This document shows positions 10,501-20,015 of a stretch of DNA of 64,000 bases, one piece after another. The notes below the pieces were generated by a model. That model searched no databases and was not told the DNA's origin. It saw only the letters and a program-made list of their open reading frames with translations. This stretch comes from Paracentrotus lividus (Eukaryota; Echinodermata; Echinoidea; Camarodonta; Echinidae), in assembly GCA_940671915.1 (NCBI GenBank), contig CALNVZ010003433.1, forward strand, positions 21,683,137-21,747,136, written 5' to 3'. The translations under genes were made by a program, and so were the position numbers. Within the stretch, counting starts at the first letter, position 1; every line of letters starts with the position of its first letter.

Positions 10501-12465
10501 GAGGTTTCTACCCCAACAGGTGGAGGAAGGGTGCAAGAAGAGAGGTGGTGGAAGGGGTGGTAGAGGGGGGCGTGGCGCTTCGGTGGTAGAGTGGTGGTGA
10601 ATTCAGAGGTAATGATTAGTCAGGAACACCTTATGCGGCGGTCACAACTCGCCGTACCTTCGACGTGCAACTCCCTACGATGGATTTCGTAAGAAAATCG
10701 TGCAGCGGAGTACTCACAGGTACAATGCATGTACGACGTGCAGAAAGTTTTTACAATACCCTTACTATAGAATTGCAGGAATCGCAGAAGTTGAATTAGG
10801 AACCTGTGCGTGCATTGCACATGCAACGCAGGCTACGTCGATGGCACGTGCCCCGTAGCCTACGACGAGTTGTGACCGCCGCATGTCTCTTGGTGCATTA
10901 TGAATAAAGCTTCTTCTGCAGCAGAGGTTTGTACCCCAACCTGCTGGAGGAAGGTTGCAGAAGTGGTTGTGGAAGGGGTGGTAGAGGGGGGGGGGGGCGT
11001 GGCTTTGGTGGTAAATTGATGGTGGATTCAGATGTAATGACAACTCGTGATTGACTACAGTACATGTACAACTGTCATGTACATTACAACTATGAAATTG
11101 AAACCTTTACATGTACCAACTACTCTTTTCAATTTAAAATCGAGAATTTAAATTTTCTGTACTCTCAAATTCCATTTGTGATTTCCATCATGTGATAGAG
11201 TGACAGTCTTCTGAAATTTACGATTTCTTTCTTAATTTTACACAATCACTATTTGGAACTACTAGTGGGTAAATGAAGTAATTTGCAAAGCTATCTGAAT
11301 GTCTAATACATAAATAGTTAAGTATAAAAGGTAGAATGGTTCTCCCAATGATGTCATTCTTTCTGAATCTCCATTTTCGATGAACAGGTGGTCGTGGTGG
11401 TGGATTCAGCCGAGGTGGAGGTCGAGGAGGAGGCTTCAGAGGAGGTCGAGGTGGTGGCGGTAGAGGAGGTGGTGGTTTCAGTAGAGGTAAGCATATATAT
11501 CAAAATGACTTGTCCACTCAGAGGCAAGCATAGCTCTAGCTGTGAAGACATTGCTGGATATTTGCTTTGGACTTTATTTCTTGAGAAATGTGATGGTGTC
11601 AGACTTGGTTGTGCGTTAGCAGTCAGATGACGTGTGTAACAGAGCAGCTTACCCTTCAAAGCTTCCTGCCAAAATGATGTATGTTCATGCTTGAACATCT
11701 GTCAGCATGTCATTTGAAGTTTGATGTGCAATTCAAAAGAAATTCATTGATCTTTTTACAAAGATAAATTCCTAAACCCAAACCAAGTTCACCTTGACTT
11801 TGAAGTTGCTTCGTAAAGGAGATAAAGGTTTCTTACTTGATGTCTCCCTTATCAACTATTGTGTAACTAGTGGGCCTCCATTAGGATTCATATCTTGAAT
11901 TCATTGTGTGCTTTTAATGGTCTTCAGACAGAAATGCCACTCAGTAATCATTGAAAAAAAAACCTGAAATTGCCAAAAATATCCTGAAAAAGCAAGTGGA
12001 AGTGGGCAAAAAAAGCTGAAGAAAGGGCTGGGAGAAAAGATAAATATGCTGTAATTTGAAGTATTTAATTTCCTGAAAAGTGGCATTTCTGTTCAGAACT
12101 TCAGTTGGGGAAGTCACATTGACACTGCTTTGGAAGGCTAAAAGGGGGGGGGGGGGGGGGGGGGGTGAAAAATACCTTCCACTCCTGATAAAAGCTTGTT
12201 ATAATAAAATCTTGGTACATACTGAAATTGGAAAGTGGGAATAGGTGAATTGTCTTGTAATAATGTGTGTGAGACAGAATTTGTTGAAAAGTAATCAAAG
12301 AATTGTTTTTCTACAAGTACCTACTATCACATGGAGAGTAAGTCTTACATTTTCCATTCATGCACTGCTCAACCCATTACCAATTAAATGTATTTTTACA
12401 AATTTATTTTAATGCATTGTTATTTTCTCTTTGTCTCCCATGCAGGTTTCCGAGGGGGAAGATGA
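7383..12465 (+). CDS. GAR1: GAR1, H/ACA ribonucleoprotein complex subunit 1 (six coding exons)
   Basis: Coding exons: 7383-7557, 8373-8521, 9794-9853, 10466-10608, 11388-11486, 12446-12465. GAR1 joins dyskerin, NOP10 and NHP2 on H/ACA RNAs in nucleoli and Cajal bodies, where the complex pseudouridylates rRNA and snRNA; GAR1 tunes substrate loading and release. An N-terminal glycine/arginine-rich region (~50 residues) is followed by the conserved core ([51 protein letters not shown]) and a C-terminal RGG domain ending GFRGGR-stop. The ATG follows a splice acceptor directly, so a 5' untranslated exon lies upstream. Exon 4 is 143 nt, but the flanking phases require a length of 1 modulo 3; as assembled it runs into a stop. 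Two extra G (near 10577 and 10592) would restore a 215-residue protein, close to the human length as I recall it. The exon error is either assembly damage or a real lesion. Confidence 0.9.
8373..8521 (+). CDS. GAR1: GAR1 coding exon 2: conserved core, first part
   Basis: Acceptor TTTTATTTTTAG, donor TAT|GTATCC. Completes Glu-59 and encodes [14 protein letters not shown] through [13 protein letters not shown], the most conserved part of the family (beta-barrel core that contacts dyskerin). The donor is only 16 bp from a MITE insertion (8538). Confidence 0.95.
8538..8677. repeat. Fold-back MITE (GGGGGGCATTTCATC ends), GAR1 intron 2
   Basis: GGGGGGCATTTCATCAAAGG at the left is matched inverted by CCTTTGATGAAATGCCCCCC at the right, with TTATCCGACAAACTG / TTGTCGGATAAAATATCC as inner arms. 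A related copy lies at 58706-58828 in the TNIP gene. Confidence 0.88.
8718..8819. repeat. ~100-bp fold-back MITE (ATCGGCCTCATGCC ends)
   Basis: CATCGGCCTCATGCCAAAAG and its inverted partner CTTCTGGCATGAGGCCGACG enclose a short loop. A second copy in the same style is at 33338-33438 in hnRNP intron 1. Confidence 0.88.
9147..9719. repeat. Interspersed repeat with GTCCGTCCGTCCG, GAR1 intron 2
   Basis: It begins CTCTGCCCACTGAAGGTGG, continues with CAGAGGCATTATGTTTTTGG and GTCCGTCCGTCCGTCC, and ends near GGCAGAGGCATATATTTCGG. A ~140-bp segment with CTCGTTATCG, ATATCTCAAGAACCACTTG and AGGTCAA(A)GGTCA is present twice in tandem (about 9214 and 9361). This repeat style is widespread in marine invertebrates as I recall. 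A short start-like fragment recurs at 23218-23245. Confidence 0.7.
9794..9853 (+). CDS. GAR1: GAR1 coding exon 3: core, second part
   Basis: Sixty nt, in phase at both ends, between TTTCAAACAG and GTGAGTC. Encodes [20 protein letters not shown], matching the FSxKLSxNMxASSF stretch of GAR1 proteins. Too short to be noticed as a free-standing frame. Confidence 0.93.
9854..10465. other. GAR1 intron 3
   Basis: AT-rich intronic DNA ending in a T/C-rich tract and CCCCCCAG. It contains two similar phrases around CCGAT(T)ACTTCATAACATG (about 10195-10220 and 10405-10435). No snoRNA box pattern was recognised by eye. Confidence 0.6.
10466..10608 (+). CDS. GAR1: GAR1 coding exon 4: end of core and RGG start, frame disrupted
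   Basis: Acceptor CCCCCCAG, donor CAGAG|GTAATG. Encodes [17 protein letters not shown] then a glycine/arginine stretch ([10 protein letters not shown]), but then reads to an in-frame TGA at about 10598. The GGCGCTTCGGTGG stretch would read GlyGlyPheGlyGly with one extra G, and TAGAGTGGTGGTG would read ArgGlyGlyGly with another. With both, the exon length is 145 and joins exon 5 in phase. The QQVEEGCKK segment also departs from the usual composition, so a compensated third indel is possible. Confidence 0.85.
10633..10884. repeat. TIR element in GAR1 intron 4 (ATGCGGCGGTCACAACTCG)
   Basis: Left end ATGCGGCGGTCACAACTCG and right end CGAGTTGTGACCGCCGCAT are perfect inverted 19-mers; the interior continues as an imperfect fold-back. 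About 252 bp, no coding capacity. It sits between exon 4 and the damaged exon copy at 10915. Confidence 0.93.
10915..11034 (+). pseudogene. Damaged copy of GAR1 exon 4
   Basis: AGGTTTGTACCCCAACCTGC, GGAGGAAGG, GGAAGGGGTGGTAGAGGGG, GGATTCAGATGTAATGA follow the same order as the 3' two thirds of exon 4 (10502-10612). It has an acceptor-like CTGCAGCAG in front and keeps a GTAATG at the donor position. The frame carrying PQPAGG stops at TAG, and the RGG frame is another one, so it cannot replace exon 4 as it stands. Confidence 0.8.
11388..11486 (+). CDS. GAR1: GAR1 coding exon 5: C-terminal RGG domain
   Basis: Ninety-nine nt between GATGAACAG and GTAAGC, phase 1 in and 1 out. Encodes [18 protein letters not shown] and further FRGG/FSRG repeats; RGG domains bind RNA and are usual substrates of arginine methylation. 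Confidence 0.92.
11487..12445. other. GAR1 intron 5
   Basis: AT-rich intron. Contains an inverted pair AGAAATGCCACT (about 11930) / AGTGGCATTTCT (about 12077), probably an old fold-back element, and a run of 22 G (12144-12165). Confidence 0.65.
12446..12465 (+). CDS. GAR1: GAR1 coding exon 6: last codons and stop
   Basis: After TCTCCCATGCAG the exon completes one Gly codon and encodes FRGGR, then TGA. The GAR1 C terminus in other animals likewise ends in a short FRG(G)R-like tail. The 3' untranslated region follows; no clear AATAAA is present in the next ~600 bp. Confidence 0.88.
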
Positions 12466-12762
12466 TGACAAGGAAACAGTACTCAACTTTTTAAAACTAT
12501 TTTTAAGAAGACAATCGCCACTGTTTAATTTGTACAACTTGGGATTCAGCAGAGAATTGTGTTCAAGTGACTCTTATTTTCTTCAGGAACAGCTCTTGAA
12601 AAACCTACCTCTGGACATGTTATTTTTTATGTAAAGTATTGCTAATGTGCATACAAAATGGCTGGGGTGTCTTTTTTTTATCTATAAAAAAAATTATGGT
12701 ACATTTTTAAGTTTGATTGGATGTGTTTGTCAAACCCAGGTTTAATTACACATGTAGCCAAT

Positions 12763-13149
12763 GGTTTATATCCACTTGGTCTAACAACAGTTGGTCCAAT
12801 TCTCTGTTTGTCTATACAACATGGACTAAACCCATTTGGTCTACTAACAATTTGATCTAATACATACTTGGTCTAATGACCACATGTTCTAATTTATAAT
12901 TTGTCTATAGCCAATTTGTCTTATTGCATTTTAGTCTAATTCCCAAATCAATATTTGGTCTATTACCAGTTTGTTACTGAAAATGACGTCAGACCAAGTG
13001 GACATTAGACAAAATTGACATTAGAAGAAATTGGAATTAGACAAAATGGTAATTAGACAAACTGGTTGCGGAAAAATAGAATTAGGCCGTGTGGGATGAG
13101 ACGAAACAGGCATTAGTCAAAGTGGGTTTAGATCAATGGCAATTTACTG
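12763..13149. repeat. Strand-switching degenerate-motif fold-back, copy 1
   Basis: The first half repeats variants of TTGGTCTAAT spaced 12-20 bp apart; from about 12985 the same motif appears reverse-complemented (ATTAGACAAA). It begins GGTTTATATCCACTTGGTC, the same end as in the copies at 26979 and (inverted) 38895. Not coding. Confidence 0.85.
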
Positions 13150-13165
13150 TAGCCAAACACATTAA

Positions 13166-13931
13166 CCCTATTCAGACTGGGGGGGGGGGGGGGGGGGGTC
13201 AATTTGACCCCCCCCTGTACAAAATCCGCGACTGCCGCGAAACCGCTGCGAATCGCAACCCGGCGCTTTATGACTTTTTTCTTTCAAGTGTCCCGCAACT
13301 TTTGACACCAAGTTCGAAAAAATCGGACACTCCGGTGTCGCGTTACGCAACATTATGTAATCGCATGTCAGGCCAAAATTGAACGAAAATCGTCATTTTG
13401 CATGCGTTTGTGTACAAAATACTGTTTTTTTCTAAATTGCATTATAACACTGATAATTGTGTCTTCTGAGCCTTTTGATTAATTAAATTTGTCTTTATAT
13501 TGATCAAAATACATTTCTCAAGCATAAAAAATTACAAAAACAAAGAAAAAAATAAGAAATAAAAACAATAGAATACAAAAGAATTAATTTGAAATTTCTG
13601 AATTTGTCAATTCAATACTGTTGTCTATGCTACTCAGCAACTTTTAGAAAAAATTTGGGCTTCATAACTATATTTATTAATGAAATATTAACGATTTCAA
13701 TAAAAAAGCATCTAATTTGCATACGTGAGTATGCATAAATTAGCATAAATTAAATATGTGAAAATTTTTTTCAAGAAAAACATATCAGCGACACCCTTTA
13801 CATGTGCAGCGACGTTCGTGCAAAATTTCACGGCAATCGGACCATCCGCGGCCGAGATCTCAGGGGGGGGGTCAAATTGACCCCCCCCCCCCAGTCAAAA
13901 TCTCCTCTTGAAAATGCCAGTCTGAATAGGG
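13166..13931. mobile_element. TTAA-flanked non-autonomous element, copy 1 (piggyBac-like)
   Basis: TTAA is followed by CCCTATTCAGACTGG, and the right end is CCAGTCTGAATAGGG followed by TTAA: perfect 15-bp TIRs and TTAA at both sides. CCC-starting TIRs on TTAA duplications are the hallmark of piggyBac-type elements. Inside each end is a G-run, then TCAATTTGA or TCAAATTGA, then a C-run. The 766-bp interior encodes no transposase. Confidence 0.88.
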
Positions 13932-13935
13932 TTAA

Positions 13936-14078
13936 GACAGGAGTAGTACCTTGACAAAAATAAGTCATTTAGAATCTGAATGCCAGTTGCTCAGTGCAGT
14001 GGCGACTGTGGTGTAAATATGTACATGATTTGTAATAAATTTGATAAGGGTCCTTATAACTGCTTATGGTCATATTCA
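13936..14078. other. Non-coding spacer
   Basis: Short AT-rich DNA between the TTAA element and the GTGAGTGACACGACA repeats; nothing recognised. Confidence 0.5.
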
Positions 14079-14476
14079 AACGTGAGTGACACGACATTTG
14101 GACTGATAGAAGGGCGCATATCTTTGCACTTGTAGGTTATGAATGGATCATGACTACCATATTATGTATAATGTAGGAGTTGCATGTGTCATTACCAGTT
14201 GGATTTGAATTCTACTATTGGTCCTGGATATTATGATTAAAAAACAGTGCGTGAGTGACATGACAGAAAAAAGACATGGGTTTCTGACCATCATTGGTTA
14301 TGGTTGGATTTGTTCCCAAGTAGATCTCTAAGGGTACCATAAGTGCTGGTATATGTACATGAATAGTGTACCTCTGTGACATTTATTGTCCTTATCAATC
14401 ATTCCTTCTCTGTGGAAAATGGTCCACCTCTATGTGTCGTGAGTGACACGACATCTAAAACGCGAGTGACACGACC
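14079..14476. repeat. Spaced GAGTGACACGACA repeats
   Basis: Close variants of CGTGAGTGACACGACA occur at about 14081, 14250, 14440 and 14461, with ~170-190 bp between the first three. Sequence between them is only loosely similar. Either an eroded tandem array or element ends. Confidence 0.6.
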
Positions 14477-15324
14477 AGTGCCTTTAATTCAACAATTCAA
14501 GTAAATAACTAGATCAAAATTACCTGTTTGTATATGCCATGTTAGAGTAGTTCATGATAATTACTTTAAGCAAAAAAATCTGAAAAAAGTGACTAGATAT
14601 AAGAATAAGAGGCATTTAAAGCACCATAGTCCCATATGTGCAAATTCCTGTTTGATCAATTATACAGCGTAAGAAAACTGGATCACATAATGTTTGAACT
14701 TAAATAATTGTTTGTATTGTAAAGAAGCCTGTGTGTTGATTTCATATCCTAATTTGCATTTTCAAAGGCACAGCGCCACATTAAAATTTCTGCTAAATGT
14801 CCCACTTAGTTTGATTATGACCTAATACAATCCTCTCCTTTTATAACAAGGTGCTGGGACCAAGCCAATTACCTTAGAAATCTCACTTTTCTGAACACCC
14901 ATCTACATGTGTATAAACACATGTAGATATGTTTGAATTTGTGACTGGGAGGACTGCCTTGTAATGAAATCATGTATCTTTGCTTTTAATAAAAGGTAAA
15001 GACTGTAGTGGATATAATTTTCACAGAAGACAACCTCCAGTGTTTCATAAAGCTGTGGAACAGAATAATTGTAAATTTATTCTTTTGAAATATGAAGTTC
15101 AAATCTACTTCATAAAATTTTGGAGCGTACCAAGTACTTTAGCCTACGCTAACGCAGTCACAGTGTAGCATTTTAATGTGTCAAAATTATTCCAATTATA
15201 ATGTAATTCTTTTAATGCTTTCTATAGAAGCTGCTTCAACAGACTGAAGATTCACAATTGAATTCTTATAACTTCAATTTCTTGAATTCTTTTACGTGTC
15301 CGCTACTTGCAAAGTATTTAATAT
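14477..15324. other. AT-rich non-coding DNA with a MITE-like fragment
   Basis: No exon recognised. About 14830-14990 contains AACAAGGTGCTGGGACCAAG and related wording that matches the TACAGTCCACTCCCATTA family interior (compare 17200-17340), so an eroded copy is likely. Confidence 0.5.
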
Positions 15325-15462
15325 TACAGTTCACCCCTGTTGTATGAAGGTACTTGGGACCAACTCAATCAGCTTGTTATTATTAAATCTTGTTATGAAG
15401 CCATATGCCTAGTTATAACACAATGTTGTATCCATGCTCATCATAATGGGAGTGGACTGTAC
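15325..15462. repeat. MITE, TACAGTYCACYCC ends
   Basis: TACAGTTCACCCCTGTTGTA at the left and TCATAATGGGAGTGGACTGTA at the right form imperfect TIRs. Relatives: 31059-31230 (complete) and a one-ended copy from 17193. Confidence 0.75.
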
Positions 15463-15714
15463 AGGCTTCATTTATAAGATTTTACTTTCTTTTACTTTTC
15501 TGCTTCTTAGGAAAGTTTTAGTTATAGAATATTTGCTCTGTTTCGTCTATTTACTTAATTTACTTTATTTTACTTAATGTACTTTATTTTACTTTATGTA
15601 TTTGATTTTCATTGTCGATAGCCAGATCTTATATCTTATTCTGTTATTTCCTACTTTTTATGATTTTTAATGCTTCAGAAGTGTATTTTGCTCAGTTTTG
15701 GGGTAAAATTAACG

Positions 15715-16003
15715 AAGCAAAATGGTCAGATGGCACAATTGACAGTGTTATTAAACAATTTAGGAAAAGCAGTCTTTTTTCAAACATGCAAAATGTTGAT
15801 TTTAGTTCAAATTTGGCCTGACATGCAATTGCATATTGTGTAACGTAACAGTTTCTTATTTCTTTTTAACTTAGTCTCAAAATTTGCAAAACATCTGAAG
15901 GAAGATAATGATTGAATGCCAGGTTGTGATTTGCAGCAGTTGCAAACTTCAAATTGACCTCCTTCCTCCCCCCCCCCCCCCCCAACACCCATTCAGAATG
16001 GGG
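15715..16003. mobile_element. Truncated relative of the TTAA elements
   Basis: GGCACAATTGACAGTGTTAT, AATTTAGGAAAAGCAGT, TTGGCCTGACATGCAATTGC, a TCAAATTGA palindrome, a C-run and ATTCAGAATGGGGTTA follow the order seen in the right part of 17524-18311. The other end is missing. Confidence 0.82.
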
Positions 16004-16738
16004 TTACAACTTACATGTAATAATGTAGAGTATACATTTGGCTTTCAGAGTTGGCTTCATTTTCTGAAGAAAAAAAGATTTCTTCCTCATTCTAACATAA
16101 TGTGTACACTATTTCTTGCATTTTTAATAAACCAAATCTATGTGAAATATGTATTATGTCTTGAAGTTTGTATTTTATTTGAGTGTAAATATACAGAGTA
16201 TGGTTATGGAGCAGAGTGCTCCAATGTTTGAAGGTTCAACAGCTTTTTTCCAAAGGGGGTTCAGATGCCAGCGTTAAAAAAATAATGAAAGACAATTACA
16301 GGGGGCAGGGATGGAGTGATCTTGCTCCAATGTTGGTCGCAATTAAAAACCATCATTACAAGAGGCAGGGTACTGACTTCCTTTCAAATCAATTCACCAT
16401 TTATGACATGCAAGATTTCAAAGTTACCTGACTGGCTCTAATTTTTCTTTTCTCTATAATGAACCCCCAACCCTTCATAAATCCTTATTGTTTTATACAA
16501 TTTTATGCCAGCTCAACGAACAATTCAAATCGAGTGGAGTATCACTTTAAAGTGGAAGTAGGATATCCTGTCATAAGTTTGGATACCGGATTTTGTCTCC
16601 AAGAAGGCTAGGCAATTGATATGCATAGTGTTCCCTCTTGTTTTATGTGGCATTATGCAGCACATTATACAATACATACTGTACAAAGGAGTAGCCATGC
16701 TCATTATACCATGAGATGACTGTAATCATACTGGCCCG
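16004..16738. other. Non-coding DNA
   Basis: Short open frames occur but none with a recognisable product. Around 16250-16400 two similar phrases (ATTACA...GGGGCAGG / CATTACAAGAGGCAGG) suggest a small degenerate repeat. Confidence 0.5.
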
Positions 16739-17109
16739 AATTCTCATAGGTGGTTTTTAAAACCGTGGACTAAAACCATGGATTATTGTAAATTTTGTCC
16801 AATAATTACGCTTATTTCTGCGCGATTTTGCCACGGCACGCTAAATTTACGCCTGTTGCTATGGTTTTAGCATAATGAGCCCACAGTTATGAATTAATGA
16901 GTCCACTGTTGAGTCTACTGTTGATTTAAAATAATTTAAATAGCAGTAGACTTCACCATAGCAACAGGCGTAAATTTAGCGTGACGTGACAAAATCGCGC
17001 GCTCATATTTAACCTTTCTCAATGTTCACGCTGAAATAAGCATAATTTCAACACAAAATTTACATAATCTATGGTTTCAGTCCACGATTTCAAAACCAAT
17101 TTCAAGAAT
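16739..17109. repeat. Long fold-back MITE
   Basis: Left ATTCTCATAGGTGG...ACCGTGGACTAAAACCATGG is matched inverted by CTATGGTTTCAGTCCACG ... CAAGAAT at the right; the inner arm CTAAATTTACGCCTGTTGCT recurs inverted as AGCAACAGGCGTAAATTTAG. The arms cover most of its ~370 bp. Confidence 0.88.
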
Positions 17110-17192
17110 ACATGCCACTATTTTTACTGCTTATCAGAAGGCTCTATGGAGGACTTTACCTCTACCTCTGTCAAACAAAACATGTAGCCTGG

Positions 17193-17350
17193 TACAGTCC
17201 ACTCTCATTATAATGAGGTGCTCAGGACCAAAGCCAAATACCTTCGCGGTTATAAAAAAAAATCTCATTATCCTTTACACGTTTGAAATTGAGACCAAGA
17301 GGATTGCCTGTATTAACAAAATCTCGTTCAAATGTATCTGTGCTCATTCT
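17193..17350. repeat. One-ended copy of the TACAGTCCACTC MITE family
   Basis: TACAGTCCACTCTCATTATA then ATGAGGTGCTCAGGACCAAA match the family at 15325 and 31059. The opposite end is not adjacent; CACAGTCCTCTCCCATT at about 17505 may be its remnant, displaced by the next element. Confidence 0.6.
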
Positions 17351-17523
17351 CAGGAGTCACCTTAGCAATGCTTCTTTAATTTTTTTGCTTAATTAATTTA
17401 ATCTTTGATATTTCCAGAGCTTGGATCTCAAACCTGTCACTCTTCAAATACACATTTTTCGCCATCTCCATTTTCATCCTTTCCTTTCTCTCACTCTTTT
17501 ATACACAGTCCTCTCCCATTTAA

Positions 17524-18311
17524 CCCTATTCTGACTGGACTTTTCAAGAGGAGATTTTGACTGGGGTGGGGGAGGGGGTCAATTTGACCCCCCCCCCCCC
17601 TGAGATCTCGGTTGCGGATGGTCCGATCGCCGCAAAATTTTGCACGAACGTCGCTGCACATGTAAAGGGTGTCGCTGATATATTTTTTTCGAAAAAAAAA
17701 TCACGTATTTAATTTACGCTAATTTTTGCATACTCATGTATGCAAATTGGATGCTTTTTTATTAAAATCGTTTATATTTCATTAATAAACAGTTATGAAG
17801 CTCAAATTTTTTCTAAAAGTTGCTGAGTAGCAAAGTCAACAGTGTTGAATTGACAAATTCAGAAATTTCAAATTAATTCTTTTGTATTCTATAGCTTTGT
17901 GAATTTCTAATGTATTCTATTGTTTTTATTCTTTATGTATTTCTTTGTTTTTGTAATTGTTTATGCTTGAGAAATGTTTCTTGATCAATATAAAGACAAA
18001 TTTAATCAATCAAAAGGCTCAGAAGGCACAATTATCAGTGTTATAAAGCAATTTAGGAAAAGCAGTATTTTGTACACAAACGCATGCAAAATGATGATTT
18101 TCGTTCAATTTTGGCCTAACCTGCAATTACATAATGTTGCGTAACGCGACAACGGGGTGTCCGATTTTTTTCGAACTTGGTGTCAAAAGTTGTGGGACAT
18201 TTGAAAGAAAAAAGTCATAGAACGCCGGGTCGCGACTTGCAGCGGTTGTGCGGATTTCGTACAGGGGGGGGGGGGTCAAATTGACCCCCCCCACCCCCAG
18301 TCAGAATAGGG
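17524..18311. mobile_element. TTAA-flanked non-autonomous element, copy 2 (inverted)
   Basis: Left: TTAA then CCCTATTCTGACTGG; right: CCAGTCAGAATAGGG then TAAA, so one flank has mutated from TTAA. Interior matches copy 1 in reverse orientation, for example GAGATCTCGG, ACATGTAAAGGGTGTCGCTG and TTTCGAACTTGGTGTC. Both subterminal G-run / TCAAWTTGA / C-run modules are kept. 788 bp, no transposase. Confidence 0.88.
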
Positions 18312-18736
18312 TAAACAAGAACACATAAGAAATAGATTGGCCCATATTCTGAACCGATGACCGAGTTTGTGCAAAAAGGAAGATTGTGCAATCCTTTCAT
18401 CTGAATAATCAGTCAACACAGACAAAAGGACCACATGATAGCTTAGCACAAACTTCCAAGTCGTACAAACTCGGTCTTTGGTCCAGAATCTTTTTCTTCT
18501 TCCTCCCGTTTGTTTTTTTGGCAGCCTGAACCAAGATAGAATATTTCAGAGATTTATTGGCCCCATCCTTCAAGCCCCATTCATAGGAACACGGTGTGGT
18601 CCAGAGTCAGCATCACATATCAATGCACACACACACAATCTCTTTATCATACAGTTCACTCCCATTAAAACAAACATGGATACAAATTTCAGTCAAGGCC
18701 TCAAGCCTCTCGTTGTATCAAGAGTGGCCTGTAATC
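18312..18736. other. Non-coding DNA
   Basis: Contains a short fold-back (CCGAGTTTGTGCAAAAAGGA near 18360 and TACAAACTCGG near 18465) and a CCATTCATAG phrase. No exon recognised. Confidence 0.5.
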
Positions 18737-19242
18737 TTAAAGGGGAAGTTCACCCTAGAATTTTATTGGTCTTAAAAAATGCAGAAAAATAAAAGAAAAA
18801 TATGAGTGAAGGTTTGGAGAAAATCGACCAAAAAATGATAAAGTTATGACTATTCAAAGTTTTGATTCTGTGACGTCACATGCGAGCAGATCTCCTATGT
18901 GTTATGTAGTGTAAATTCCATAAAATGTCATTTTTTTTCAGAAGAAATCAATTATGTCACCTGTGCCGTAGATATACCATCAAACATATGTTCATATACA
19001 TGACTATATCAAATTCACCCATTCCTTTATCAAGAACCATGACATAAACGACACATTTATGGAATTTAGATACACAACCAATGGTAGAGCTGCTCGCACG
19101 TGACGTCACAGAATCAAAACTTTAATTATTCATAACTTTGCTATTTTTTGGTCGATTTTCTTCAAACTTTCACTAATATTTTTCTATTATTTTTCTTCAT
19201 TTTTCAAGACCAATAAAATTCCAGGGTGAACTTCCCCTTTAA
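18737..19242. repeat. Long-armed MITE, TTAAAGGGGAAGTTCACCCT ends
   Basis: The left end TTAAAGGGGAAGTTCACCCT and the right end AGGGTGAACTTCCCCTTTAA are perfect inverted 20-mers, and the arms continue through GTGACGTCACA to the central loop, covering about 400 of 506 bp. Elements with this end are common in sea urchin DNA as I recall. Confidence 0.93.
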
Positions 19243-19601
19243 TAAAACCACATGCAACCGTACAGAGGAACATCGTCAGAAAGAACCATTAGAAAACAGC
19301 TTGGTCCAAAGGGCGATTCCACAAGTTTTTGTTTCTTTGCTTTTTCTTTTATTTCTGTGTCCCATACACACAGTAGTGTTCTATTTTTCATTTTTATCAA
19401 ACGGAACAGGATGTGTGTCCCAATCAAGTTAAGTCTTGATTCTTGTACCCCTCCTAGTACTACTTGAAGATCACCGTCAATTACAAAAATATTTGTTCGT
19501 TTCCATGTTCAAAAGAGATCAAAGGTAAAAATATCCTGTAGGACACAACATGGAATCGCCCCAAATATGTCCATTACGAGGTTCCACTGTACATGCATGT
19601 A

Positions 19602-20015
19602 CAGTCTGTGTAAAAAAAAAATGGTACAGTCGGGAAAAAATTACCGACTTAAAGCCAAAAGATTCTTCTTGCTGATGCACTTTGTTTTGTATAATTTACA
19701 TTTGTAAAACAAAAGTTATGCTAAATTTTGTGCGGTGATGAGCTAATCGAAATTGCACACATCTATAGTTTCGGTGCGCTGAATTCATGGCTATTATGTG
19801 CGAAACCAATAGAAAAGCATGAGCAAAGTTCATTTTTCTTGATGATAGAAAACTTGTCATATCTCAAGATCTCTACAGCACCAAATAGGACGAAAAAAAA
19901 ATTGCAGAAGAAAGCCTGATTTTCCTTCATGGAAATATCACACACTTAGAATGTGATCAATTTTCATACTTAAAAAAATGTTTTCCACTTGTACCATTTT
20001 ATTTGACACAGACTG
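19602..20015. mobile_element. Tc1/mariner-type MITE with TA flanks
   Basis: TA then CAGTCTGTGT, an A-run and TGGTACA at the left; TGTACCATTTTATTTGACAC and AGACTG then TA at the right. The ~30-bp inverted ends and TA target site fit a Tc1/mariner-mobilised element. 414 bp, no intact transposase frame. Confidence 0.82.

Noticed and set aside
11354-11698. Serine/threonine-rich minus-strand frame
   Set aside because: Complement of GAR1 exon 5, with no family signal.
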